A DNA stretch of 16,914 nt from Actinomycetes bacterium (GTDB lineage Bacteria; Actinomycetota; Actinomycetes; Propionibacteriales; Propionibacteriaceae): positions 1-16,914 of the forward strand of contig JAEVYS010000029.1 in assembly GCA_023392635.1 (NCBI GenBank), written 5' to 3'. The position numbers and the translations under genes are program-made. The notes under the pieces are model-generated. The model made no database searches. It was not told where the DNA came from and worked only from the letters and a program-made list of their open reading frames with translations. The number at the start of each line of letters is the position of its first letter. Positions within the stretch are counted from its first letter, which is position 1. Positions 1 to 6,989 of this stretch are shown here, piece by piece.

Positions 1-103
1 GTCGGGGACGCTGCCATGCCAGCAGCCGCTCGCGGTCGGCGAAACGGTGGCCGCGGACCTGGACGTACGCGGCCAGGACCGGCAACCGGTCGAGCGCCGT
101 CAC
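1..103 (-). CDS. Putative adenylate-forming enzyme (F390 synthetase/phenylacetate-CoA ligase-like), N-terminal fragment cut by window edge
   Basis: A reading frame opens with GTG at 103 and runs off the left edge after 34 codons. The GTG overlaps the stop of the upstream hydrolase gene in a GTGA arrangement, which shows it is the next gene of the same operon. The visible peptide has a basic stretch followed by FADRERLLAWQ. Proteins annotated as F390 synthetase-related or CoF synthetase-like typically begin with a similar 'sRe-L-a-Q' helix before the AMP-binding domain. The catalytic part lies outside the window, so the identification rests on this short N-terminus and on the neighbours (KAS III and MBL hydrolase). 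No SD sequence precedes the GTG, so translation is probably coupled to the upstream gene. It could be another protein entirely; the family call is an inference. Confidence 0.5.
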   Translation of the reverse strand, partial: MTALDRLPVLAAYVQVRGHRFADRERLLAWQRPR

Positions 104-957
104 GGGCCGAGCGCAGCGCTCGCCTCCGCCACCGAGGCGACGGAGTGCGACGGCACCACCCAGACGTCCGGACGCTCCCTGCGGATGCGCTCGAGGAGCC
201 TGATCGTGTGGGTGTAGACACCGCCGTCACCCATCAGGCGCAGCACCACTGCGGGGGGCAGGTCGCCGCCGAGGGTCTCGCCCAACCAGCAGGCGTCGCC
301 CACGAGCAGCACCGGGGGGCCCTGGGTCAGCGGCACCCACAGGCCGAGATGGCCCGGGGCATGTCCGGGCAACGGAACGGCGAGCGCGCTGCCATCCCCG
401 AGCAGGTCGTGCCCGCCCGCCAGCCCGGGAAGGCCGGTCGCCACCACGGGCAGGTCCTCGACAGGCACGCAGCGGGAGCTGAAGTCGTCGGGCAGAAGGG
501 CCGGCAGGAACCCGTGGCCGGTCGCGGAGAGCGCCGCGCGGCCGCGGAGCCGGCGACCAGGAGTGGCGCCGCGCAGGTCCTGGATCCCGGACGCGACGAG
601 GCGTGCGGACGGGAAGTCGCGCAAGCCGCCGATGTGGTCCCCGTGCAGGTGGGAGAGGACGACCGTCGAGACCTGCGCCACCCCGATGCCGCTCGCCGCC
701 AGCTGGGTGGCTGCGTCCTGGTCGGCGCCCATCGCCGCGGGGACGAGCCAGCGGTAGAGGCGCTCGGGGAAGGGCCGGGTCGCCTCGAAGAACCGGGGGG
801 CGTACCCGGTGTCGAACAGCAGCGCACCGCGTGAGGGGTGTTCGAGCAGGGCGAAGGTCGCAGGGAAGGCGATCCGGCGCCACCGTCCCCCACGGCGGGC
901 GAGCCGTTCGAGCTGGCTGCTGGACCCGGCGCGCAGCAAGGTGATCCGGACGTTCAC
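100..957 (-). CDS. MBL-fold metallo-hydrolase (lactonase/thioesterase-like)
   Basis: The protein has 285 residues and a complete metallo-beta-lactamase metal site. H103, H105, D107 and H108 form HLHGDH; H199 lies in PGHAPGH; D221 follows in VGDA; and H271 in PSH closes the site. This layout supports a dinuclear metal hydrolase of the type that includes acyl-homoserine lactonases, glyoxalase II and thioesterases. The substrate cannot be read from the sequence. I chose the GTG start at 957 because it overlaps the stop of the condensing-enzyme gene by four bases (GTGA) and because the protein then begins directly with the first beta strand (NVRITLLRAG). The open frame extends further upstream, but that part lies over the neighbouring gene and has arginine/proline-rich shadow composition. 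In this operon it may release or open a thioester or lactone intermediate; that is inference. Confidence 0.88.
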   Translation of the reverse strand: MNVRITLLRAGSSSQLERLARRGGRWRRIAFPATFALLEHPSRGALLFDTGYAPRFFEATRPFPERLYRWLVPAAMGADQDAATQLAASGIGVAQVSTVVLSHLHGDHIGGLRDFPSARLVASGIQDLRGATPGRRLRGRAALSATGHGFLPALLPDDFSSRCVPVEDLPVVATGLPGLAGGHDLLGDGSALAVPLPGHAPGHLGLWVPLTQGPPVLLVGDACWLGETLGGDLPPAVVLRLMGDGGVYTHTIRLLERIRRERPDVWVVPSHSVASVAEASAALGP

Positions 958-1964
958 CACCGCACCACCATGCCGCCGAGCACGACGCCGGCCCCGGTGC
1001 CGATCAGCAGCGCGGTCTTCCCTGGCGAGAACCGGCCGCCCCTGACCGCGTGGTCGAGGGCGGTGGGCAGCGAGGCCGAGACCTGGTTGCCGTGGTCGTG
1101 CAGGATGTCGACCACCTTCCCGGCCGGCACGCCCATGCGCTCGCGCAGGAAGCGCAGGCCCAGGCCGCTGGCCTGGTGGGGGATCACCACGTCGATGTCG
1201 GCCAGGGAGAGGGCGGCGTCGGCCAGCAGGCCGTCGACCAGGCCGGGCAGGTGCTTGGCCGCGGTCCGCATGAGGCCGAGACCGTCCATGTGGAAGTAGT
1301 AGTCGCGCGAGCTGGGAGGGGGCTGGGCCACGTTCCACCGGGTGCCGCCGGCCGCGATCTGGCACAGGCGAGCGCCGTCGGGGTGGGTCTCGAAACGGGC
1401 GGCGAGGATGGCCGGCCCGGTGCTGGTCGAAGGTGCCGGCCCGAGCACGACGGCGGCGGCTCCGTCGCCGAACAGGGCGCTGGACTCGAGGTCGTCGTGG
1501 TCGAGGCCGGCGGACGCGAGGTCGACCGCCGCGACGGCGACGTGGCGCCAGCGGCCGGCTGCCACGCCGAGCGCCGCGAGCTCGAGCCCGGTGAGGAACC
1601 CCAGGCAGCTGGTGTTGACGTCGAAGGCCACCGTGCGGTGGCCCGGTGTGCCGAGGTGGCCGAGCACGAGCATCGCGTTGGTGGGCATCGGCTGCTCGGG
1701 CAGGACGGACGCGACGATCAGCGCGTCCAGTTCGGGGCGGCCGGCGACGGCGAGCGCCTTCTCGACGGCGGCGGCGGCCAGGCCCGAGGAGGTCTCACCG
1801 GCGCCCGCCCAGAACCGGCTGCGCACCCCCGACCGGGCACGCGTGGTGCCGGGGCTGCGCCCGAACCGCTCGTCCAGTGCCTCCGACGTCACCACGGCCG
1901 AGCCGGTCACCGACCCCGTCCCGAGGATCGCCGCCGGCAGCACACCCGTGCGCTGACTGGACAT
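954..1964 (-). CDS. 3-oxoacyl-ACP synthase III-like condensing enzyme (KAS III/OleA-like thiolase superfamily)
   Basis: The 336-residue protein has the length and fold signature of FabH-type enzymes. The catalytic triad is intact: C120 in NTSCLGF, H263 in IPHQASG, and N293 in HGNQVSASLP, plus the terminal glycine-rich GTGAGVVLGG. Such enzymes condense an acyl-CoA or acyl-ACP with malonyl-ACP or with a second acyl group. The neighbours are an MBL hydrolase and a probable adenylate-forming enzyme, not other fatty-acid synthase genes. This argues against housekeeping FabH and for a dedicated pathway, possibly one analogous to OleA, though this is inference. The ATG at 1964 lacks an SD sequence, but a TACTGT box lies seven bases upstream, which suggests a leaderless transcript. 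Transcription continues into the MBL gene with a four-base overlap. Confidence 0.9.
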   Translation of the reverse strand: MSSQRTGVLPAAILGTGSVTGSAVVTSEALDERFGRSPGTTRARSGVRSRFWAGAGETSSGLAAAAVEKALAVAGRPELDALIVASVLPEQPMPTNAMLVLGHLGTPGHRTVAFDVNTSCLGFLTGLELAALGVAAGRWRHVAVAAVDLASAGLDHDDLESSALFGDGAAAVVLGPAPSTSTGPAILAARFETHPDGARLCQIAAGGTRWNVAQPPPSSRDYYFHMDGLGLMRTAAKHLPGLVDGLLADAALSLADIDVVIPHQASGLGLRFLRERMGVPAGKVVDILHDHGNQVSASLPTALDHAVRGGRFSPGKTALLIGTGAGVVLGGMVVRW

Positions 1965-1971
1965 CGGCGCA

Positions 1972-1977
1972 ACAGTA
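1972..1977 (-). promoter_or_regulatory. Candidate -10 box for a leaderless transcript of the condensing-enzyme operon
   Basis: Read on the minus strand, TACTGT lies with seven bases between it and the ATG at 1964. That spacing would place the transcription start at the A of the start codon. No SD-like sequence is present, which fits the leaderless mRNAs common in actinobacteria. I see no convincing -35 hexamer. Confidence 0.4.
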
Positions 1978-1987
1978 GCGGTGCGGC

Positions 1988-2015
1988 CCGTCCTCCGCAG
2001 TCGTCGCAGGGACGG
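1988..2015 (-). terminator. Weak hairpin after the ABC exporter gene
   Basis: CCGTCC at 1988-1993 pairs with GGACGG at 2010-2015 around a 16-base loop, just past the stop codon of the exporter at 2026. There is no T tract and the loop is long, so this is at best a weak terminator. If it works, it separates the exporter from the condensing-enzyme operon. Confidence 0.25.
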
Positions 2016-2025
2016 CGTCGGGAAA

Positions 2026-3831
2026 TCAGCCGTGAAGGCGGGCGTAACGCCCGCCGGCGGCGAGCAGTGCCTCGTGGGGGCCCCGCTCGACGATGCGCCC
2101 GGCGGCCAGCACCACGATCTCGTCCGCCCCCTGGACCGTGCTCAACCGGTGCGCGATGGTGAGTGTGGTGCGTCCCGCCATCAGATTGTCCAGGGCGGCC
2201 TGCAGTTCGCGCTCGGTGTCGGTGTCGAGGGCGGACGTGGCCTCGTCCAGCACGAGGATCGGCGGGTTCACGAGCAGTGTGCGGGCGATCGCCAGGCGCT
2301 GCCGCTCACCGCCGCTGAAGCGGTGCCCACGAGCCCCGACCATCGTCTCCAGCCCGTCCGGGAGCGCGGCGATGACGTGGTCGACCTGGGCGGCCTCCAG
2401 CGCCGCCCACAGCTCGGCATCGCTGGCCGAGGGGCGTGCCTGCCGCAGGTTCGCCGCGATCGTGGTGTGGGCGAGGTAGGTCTCCTGCGTGACCATGCCG
2501 ATGATGCGGGTGCGGTCGGACGACGAGAGGTCGCGCAGGTCGACCCCGTCCACCGTCACCCGCCCCTGGGTCGGGTCGGCCAGCCGTACGAGGAGGGAGG
2601 CCAGGGTCGACTTGCCCGAGCCGGTCTCCCCCACCACCGCCACCGAGTGCCCCGCACGGATCGTCAGGTCGATGTCCGACAACGCGTTCGCCGCGCCGTC
2701 GGTGAAGCGGAAGCTCACGTCCTCGAAGCGGACCTCGCCGCGCACCGCGGCCGGTTCGAGCCGCACCGGGTGTGCCGGCTCGGGCACCCCGATCGGCAGG
2801 TCGAGGTAGCCGAAGATGCGGCTGAGCAACGCCATCGAGGACACCCACTGCGCACCGATGTTGAGCAGTCCCATGATCGGCCGGAAGATCGTCCCCTGCA
2901 GGCTCGCGAACGCGATCAGCGTGCCGATCGAGATGCCGCCGGACAACCCCGGGAAGCCGGCCACAAGGTAGAGCAGCGCCGGGATGGCGGCGAAGACGAT
3001 GCTCATCGTGGCCATCCGCCAACGTCCGGCCAGCTGCGAACGCACTTCGAGGTCGATCAGCGCCGACGAGGTGTCGACGAATCGTGCTTCCTGCGCCGGG
3101 GCGCTGCCGAGGGTCTTGGTGAGCATCGCGCCGTTGACGCTGAGCGCCTCCTCCACCTCGGTGTGCAGGTCGGCCAGCGCGCGCTGCTGCTGCAGCGTGA
3201 CGTCCCGACGGACCAGCGCCACCCGGCGGGTGAGGGCGATCGCCGGAGGCAGCACGAGGAGCGAGAGCAACGACAGACGCCAGTTGAGCACGAGCATCGC
3301 AGCGGCGGTCGCGACGGCGGTGGTCAGGTTGGAGGCGATGGACGTGGCGGTGTTGGTCACCACCGACTGGAGGCCGGCGACGTCCTGCAGCAGCCGGGAC
3401 TGGATCTCGCCCCCTCGGGTCCGCTTGAAGAACTCCATCGACTGCGCCTGCAGGTGGGCGAACACGCGTACCCGAAGCGCGTGCATCACCCGTTGGCCCA
3501 TCGCGGTCGCGAGCCAGGTCTGCCAGACCCCCAGGACGCCGGTGAGGGCGGCCACCGCCACCATGCCGGCCACGAGCCACACCAGCAGCCGCGTGTTGGA
3601 CGTGGGCAGGGCGACGTCGATGATCTCCCTGAGCAGGAACGGCTGGGCCAGCCCCACGACCGAGGCGACGACGATGATCCCGGTGACGGCCGAGAGCTGG
3701 AGGCCGTGCCCCCGGAACAACCCGGCGACCCGGGCGAGGCTGACCGGCGACTCGGCCAGTTGCGCACGGTCCGCCGGGTTGATGCGCGAGGGCCCACGCA
3801 TCTCGACGGGGTTCGGTGCCACGACAGCCAT
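2026..3831 (-). CDS. ABC exporter, fused permease and ATPase (MsbA/multidrug type)
   Basis: The 601-residue half-transporter has an N-terminal membrane domain (about residues 45-345) with hydrophobic segments near 46-66, 83-103, 160-200 and 275-315. A complete ATPase domain follows: Walker A GETGSGKST at 401-409, Q loop at Q449 (MVTQE), signature FSGGERQR at 505-512, Walker B ILVLDE at 525-530 with the catalytic Glu, and the H loop at H561. It should work as a homodimer, or pair with a partner not seen here, to export a lipid, drug or peptide; the substrate is unknown. The ATG at 3831 is chosen because GGAGG sits just upstream (GGAGGATGC); an in-frame ATG at 3801 has no SD. It is divergent from a MarR gene, a classic repressor/efflux arrangement, and probably controlled by it. 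Confidence 0.93.
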   Translation of the reverse strand: MAVVAPNPVEMRGPSRINPADRAQLAESPVSLARVAGLFRGHGLQLSAVTGIIVVASVVGLAQPFLLREIIDVALPTSNTRLLVWLVAGMVAVAALTGVLGVWQTWLATAMGQRVMHALRVRVFAHLQAQSMEFFKRTRGGEIQSRLLQDVAGLQSVVTNTATSIASNLTTAVATAAAMLVLNWRLSLLSLLVLPPAIALTRRVALVRRDVTLQQQRALADLHTEVEEALSVNGAMLTKTLGSAPAQEARFVDTSSALIDLEVRSQLAGRWRMATMSIVFAAIPALLYLVAGFPGLSGGISIGTLIAFASLQGTIFRPIMGLLNIGAQWVSSMALLSRIFGYLDLPIGVPEPAHPVRLEPAAVRGEVRFEDVSFRFTDGAANALSDIDLTIRAGHSVAVVGETGSGKSTLASLLVRLADPTQGRVTVDGVDLRDLSSSDRTRIIGMVTQETYLAHTTIAANLRQARPSASDAELWAALEAAQVDHVIAALPDGLETMVGARGHRFSGGERQRLAIARTLLVNPPILVLDEATSALDTDTERELQAALDNLMAGRTTLTIAHRLSTVQGADEIVVLAAGRIVERGPHEALLAAGGRYARLHG

Positions 3832-3848
3832 GCATCCTCCGATATAGT
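3821..3848 (+). promoter_or_regulatory. Candidate promoter of the marR-like gene
   Basis: TATAGT at 3843-3848 is a good -10 match in otherwise GC-rich DNA. ACGACA at 3821-3826 shares GACA with the -35 consensus at a 16-base spacing. The predicted start of transcription falls inside the palindrome at 3842-3866, which is consistent with autorepression. Confidence 0.4.
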
Positions 3849-3866
3849 GAGGTAACCACAGCATAT
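3842..3866. promoter_or_regulatory. AT-flanked palindrome, probable MarR operator
   Basis: The dyad is centred on 3854. The core is TGAGGTAACCACA (3848-3860), which is symmetric as TG-n-GGT-n-ACC-n-CA, and ATAT at 3842-3845 mirrors ATAT at 3863-3866. Nine of twelve base pairs match. It occupies the short divergent region between the exporter and the MarR gene and overlaps the likely promoters of both. MarR dimers bind palindromes of this size; binding by this particular protein is inferred. Confidence 0.55.
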
Positions 3867-3879
3867 AAGGACCACCGGC

Positions 3880-4296
3880 ATGGAGATATTCCCGGAGGCT
3901 CTCGGCGAGGGCTTCCTGCGGGTCGCGCGGCAGATCCGGCGCGAGACCCAGGTGCGGATGGCCCCGCTCGGGCTCAACCTGCACCAGTCCCGGGCGCTCC
4001 ACGCGATCAGCAGCGCCGGCCCCCTGCGGCCGTCCGACCTGGCCGAGCGGCTCGGCATCGTGGCCCGCTCGGCCACCGACTCGGTGTCCGGCCTGGTGGC
4101 CGCGGGGCTCGTCGAGCGCCACACCGATCCCGACGACGGGCGCGCCCAGCTGCTCGCCATCTCGCCGGCGGGCGCCGAGGTGCTCTCGGAGGTGTCGCGC
4201 ATCCGCCGGCAGGTCGCGGCGGAGGTCTTCGGTCGGCTCGACGCCGAGGACCGGTCGGCGCTGGCCGGCCTGCTCGACCGGCTCACCGCCCCCTAG
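3880..4296 (+). CDS. MarR-family transcriptional regulator
   Basis: The 138-residue protein has the MarR plan. An N-terminal dimerisation helix precedes a winged helix-turn-helix at about residues 35-95. The recognition region (PSDLAERLGIVARSATDSVSG) is followed by the wing with the family motif TDPDDGRAQLLAISPAG at 82-98, and a C-terminal dimer helix closes the protein. AAGGA at 3867-3871 lies eight bases before the ATG and supports the start. It diverges from the ABC exporter gene across a palindrome. The likely role is a repressor of the exporter and of itself that is released by a small-molecule ligand; the ligand is unknown. Downstream genes follow within 25 bases and may be co-transcribed. 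Confidence 0.93.
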   Translation: MEIFPEALGEGFLRVARQIRRETQVRMAPLGLNLHQSRALHAISSAGPLRPSDLAERLGIVARSATDSVSGLVAAGLVERHTDPDDGRAQLLAISPAGAEVLSEVSRIRRQVAAEVFGRLDAEDRSALAGLLDRLTAP

Positions 4297-4321
4297 ACTT
4301 CTCGGGCCTGAGGAGGTGGGA

Positions 4322-4702
4322 GTGGACCGGATCGGTGTGGACGGCATCCTGGCCGCTGTGGTCGCGCTGTGGTTCGGTGTGGCCGGACTGGTCGACCTGC
4401 TGCGCCGGGCACCGGAGGCCGGGCGACGGGCGCTCAGCCCGGATCCCGCCTGGGTACGGATCGGCCGTCGGGTGCGCGGCGGCCTGGAGATCCTCGGGGC
4501 CCTGGCGGTCGCCGGCGGGGCCGTGGTCGGCGTCCTGGGCCTGCGCCTCCCCTTCCCCGGTCGCGCGGTCGGCATCGGGCTCGCCGTGCTGGCCCTGTGG
4601 GCTGCCGGCGAGAGCCTCCGCCCGCCCACCCGCTGGGTGCGCCTGGGGCTGGTGACGATCGGGTTCGCCCTGGCCGTCTTCTACGCCGGCTTCCGGGACT
4701 GA
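4322..4702 (+). CDS. Small hypothetical membrane protein
   Basis: The 126-residue protein has about four hydrophobic segments: near the N-terminus (ILAAVVALWFGVAGLVDLL), two in the middle (ILGALAVAGGAVVGVLGL and AVGIGLAVLALWAAG) and one at the C-terminus (LGLVTIGFALAVFYAG). Arginine-rich loops lie between them. I chose GTG at 4322 because AGGAGG at 4311-4316 lies five bases upstream; another GTG at 4316 overlaps that SD. I do not recognise a family. The gene sits 25 bases after the MarR gene and two bases before a putative DNA glycosylase gene, so the three may form one transcript. Codon use resembles the neighbours, which supports it being real. Confidence 0.75.
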   Translation: MDRIGVDGILAAVVALWFGVAGLVDLLRRAPEAGRRALSPDPAWVRIGRRVRGGLEILGALAVAGGAVVGVLGLRLPFPGRAVGIGLAVLALWAAGESLRPPTRWVRLGLVTIGFALAVFYAGFRD

Positions 4703-4704
4703 CC

Positions 4705-5793
4705 GTGGATCGCGGGCGGGTCCTCGCCGCACGCCTGGCCACGCAACGGCTGAGCGGGCCGCCGGCGGTCGACCCGGTGCAGGTGGTCAGGGAGCTGCTC
4801 TGCGTGCAGTCCCAGGACGCGCCGCTGGCCCGGGCGATGATCGCCCTTCGCTGTGACGGGAGGGCCGCCGACGTCCAGGCCGCCGTCGCCACCGGTGCGC
4901 TCGTCCGCACCCATGTCCTACGTCCCACCTGGCACTACGTCGCCGCCGAGGACCTTCGCTGGCTGCTCGCGCTCACCTCTGTGAAGGTGGAGTCGGCCAT
5001 GGCCGCGCGGCACCGCCAACTCGAGCTGGACGAGCCGCGGGTGCGGGCGGCGCAGGAGGTGCTCTCGGACCAGCTCGCCGGCCGGCGCTTCGCGAACCGC
5101 AACCAGCTGGGTGCCCGGCTCGCCGACGCCGGCGTGCTCGATCCCGACGACGCGCGGTTCGGCCAGCAGGTCGGGCACGTGCTGCTGCTCGGCGAGCTGA
5201 GGGCGCAGCTGTGCTCGGCGCCGGCCCCGGAGGACCAGCACCTCTACGCCCTCGTCGAGGAGGTGGTCCGCCCTGCCGATCCCGTCGACCGCGAAACCGC
5301 CCTCACCCAACTGGTGCGCCGCTTCATCGCCGGCCACGGTCCGGTGGCCCTCACCGACCTGACCCGGTGGGCACGGGTCACGCTCACCGAGGGTCGTGCC
5401 GCCCTGCGGAGGTTGGGCGAGGAGGTCGAGCCGATCGAGGTCGAGGGCGAGGAGCTGTGGCACACGCCCGCGTCCGCCCTTCCCGAGACCCGTCCCCGTG
5501 GCGCCTGGCTGGTGTCCACCTTCGACGAGGTGTTCCTGAGCTACCGCCGGGTCGGCTGGCCGCGTTCGGCGCACAACCCCGACGCCTCCGACGCGGCCCG
5601 CTTCTCCCAGGCGGGAGGGGGTGCGGTACTCGTCGACGGCCAGGACGTGGGTGGCTGGAAGCGACGCAGGGACCGCTCGTCCCCCCGCATCGACCTCAGC
5701 CTCGACCCGACCCTGGGCCCCACGGCTCGCGCGTCCGTGGAGGCGGAGGCCGAACGGCTCCTCGAGGTGATGGCACCGCCAGATCCTGCGTGA
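4705..5793 (+). CDS. Winged-helix DNA-binding protein, AlkZ/HTH_42 family (putative DNA glycosylase)
   Basis: The 362-residue product matches the usual length and conserved blocks of the AlkZ (HTH_42) family. Near the N-terminus, LLCVQSQDAPLARA carries a Q-x-Q pair (Q35, Q37) of the type used by AlkZ glycosylases. VRTHVLRPTWHYVAAED follows, and near the C-terminus STFDEVFLSYR precedes a basic strand-rich end. Characterised family members remove alkylated or crosslinked bases from DNA; the substrate of this copy is unknown. The GTG start at 4705 lies two bases after the upstream stop, implying translational coupling, and is immediately followed by conserved-looking sequence; the frame is open further upstream but only as a shadow of the previous gene. 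A GC hairpin lies directly after the stop. Confidence 0.85.
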   Translation: MDRGRVLAARLATQRLSGPPAVDPVQVVRELLCVQSQDAPLARAMIALRCDGRAADVQAAVATGALVRTHVLRPTWHYVAAEDLRWLLALTSVKVESAMAARHRQLELDEPRVRAAQEVLSDQLAGRRFANRNQLGARLADAGVLDPDDARFGQQVGHVLLLGELRAQLCSAPAPEDQHLYALVEEVVRPADPVDRETALTQLVRRFIAGHGPVALTDLTRWARVTLTEGRAALRRLGEEVEPIEVEGEELWHTPASALPETRPRGAWLVSTFDEVFLSYRRVGWPRSAHNPDASDAARFSQAGGGAVLVDGQDVGGWKRRRDRSSPRIDLSLDPTLGPTARASVEAEAERLLEVMAPPDPA

Positions 5794-5809
5794 CCGCGCG
5801 AAGGCGCGG
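5794..5809 (+). terminator. GC hairpin directly after the AlkZ-like gene
   Basis: CCGCGC pairs perfectly with GCGCGG around the loop GAAG, starting one base after the stop codon. There is no T tract, as is common for actinobacterial terminator candidates. It may end or weaken transcription of the block that starts at the MarR gene. TAGGGT at 5821-5826 could be a -10 box for the next gene. Confidence 0.4.
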
Positions 5810-5849
5810 ACGCGGGAGCCTAGGGTTGAGCCCGAGCAGGAGGACGCAG

Positions 5850-6920
5850 ATGAGCGGTGAGTGGCCGCCCGCGCAGGACGCGGAGCGATCGGTCACGCCC
5901 GAGCGTCCCGCTCCTGGCCCGTCGCAGCCGTACGGCTCCTCGCCCTACGGAACCCCGCCACCGAGCGGCCCCGCACCCTTCGGTCCGCCGTATCCGCCGG
6001 GGCCCCCTCCGCACTGGCAGTTCGCGCCGCCCCAGCCGCTGTCCGGCGGTCCCACCACCCGGCGGCCGCCCCGGCACGGATGGGGGGCGGCCCTGGCCAC
6101 CGTCGTCGGGTTGGTTCTGCTCGGACTGGTCGCGGTGCTGGTGCTCCCGTCGCTGGACGTGTTCCAGACGCCTTCCGGGACGCCCTCCCGGACGGCGCAC
6201 CCCGCCCCGACCGGCACCTCGACGAAGAAGCCGGGCACGGCCCCGAAGCCGTCGATGCCCACGGACCCGAAGGACATCCTGAAGAAGAATCCGGTCTACG
6301 CGCTGACGGTGCCGGCCCGCTGCAGCTACCGGGGCAGGCCGTCGAGCCCTGCCGCCTTCCGCAGCCAGGTGAAGCTGCTCGTCGGCTGCGAGAACGCAGC
6401 CTGGAAGAAGGCGCTGTCCGCCACGCCGGTGGAGTTCACCAAGCCCAAGGTGACGTTCTACGGAACCCGGGTGGCCTCCCCCTGCGGAAAGCTCGGCAGC
6501 GCCTTCCCCGCCGCCTACTGCGGTTCGGACCGGACGCTCTACTTCTCGACCGCGTCGTACCGGCAGGGCCGCTACTACCGGCTCGCCGTCGCCCAGTTCG
6601 TCATGCACGAGTACGCGCACCACATCCAGCAACTGGCCGAGATCCTCCCGTCCACCTGGGTGATGGACGAGACCGCGGCCGCCACGAGCCGGCGGATCGA
6701 ACTCCAGGCGCACTGCATGGCGCACTACCAGCTCACGCATTCCGGCCTGGGTTACTCCCCTGCCGATCGCGCCGACCTGGAGTACCAGTTCGGCTACACC
6801 AACGACGCGAGCGGCCATGGCAGTGCCACGGCCGAGCGGTACTGGGGACGCCGCGGGCTGTCGGCGAAGAGCATCGGGGCGTGCAACACCTGGAGCGTGA
6901 AGCCCGGCGTGGTGCGCTGA
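5850..6920 (+). CDS. Membrane-anchored neutral zinc metallopeptidase (YpfJ-like)
   Basis: This 356-residue protein has three parts. Residues 1-75 are a disordered Pro/Gly/Ser/Tyr-rich cytoplasmic tail. One transmembrane helix at about 78-100 follows (GAALATVVGLVLLGLVAVLV). After a Thr/Pro/Lys-rich linker (105-145), an extracytoplasmic domain runs to the end. That domain carries HEYAHH (zinc ligands H253 and H257, catalytic E254) and ELQAHC, where E284 is the likely third ligand. These are the marks of the putative neutral zinc metallopeptidase family PF04228. Six cysteines (158, 180, 212, 224, 289, 345) in the outer domain could form disulfides. AGGAGGA at 5838-5844 supports the ATG at 5850. 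The natural substrate is unknown. The gene seems to be transcribed on its own, between a hairpin and the pfl control region. Confidence 0.88.
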   Translation: MSGEWPPAQDAERSVTPERPAPGPSQPYGSSPYGTPPPSGPAPFGPPYPPGPPPHWQFAPPQPLSGGPTTRRPPRHGWGAALATVVGLVLLGLVAVLVLPSLDVFQTPSGTPSRTAHPAPTGTSTKKPGTAPKPSMPTDPKDILKKNPVYALTVPARCSYRGRPSSPAAFRSQVKLLVGCENAAWKKALSATPVEFTKPKVTFYGTRVASPCGKLGSAFPAAYCGSDRTLYFSTASYRQGRYYRLAVAQFVMHEYAHHIQQLAEILPSTWVMDETAAATSRRIELQAHCMAHYQLTHSGLGYSPADRADLEYQFGYTNDASGHGSATAERYWGRRGLSAKSIGACNTWSVKPGVVR

Positions 6921-6989
6921 CCCCACCGTCCGTCGGGCCGCTGACAAGGCAGGACGAGCCGCGCTGGATCATCTCACGGCCGCGCTGAT

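Noticed and set aside
958..1365. Upstream extension of the MBL hydrolase frame
   Set aside because: It lies within the condensing-enzyme gene and is Arg/Pro-rich; the GTGA junction at 957 is a better start.
1981..3855. Long open frame on the plus strand opposite the ABC exporter
   Set aside because: The translation is rich in Arg, Gly, Asp and His with no domain, and the minus strand carries all ABC motifs. This is a GC-rich shadow.
3832..4629. Upstream extension of the ABC exporter frame by about 266 codons
   Set aside because: The extension covers the marR gene and its promoter, has shadow composition, and a good SD precedes the ATG at 3831.
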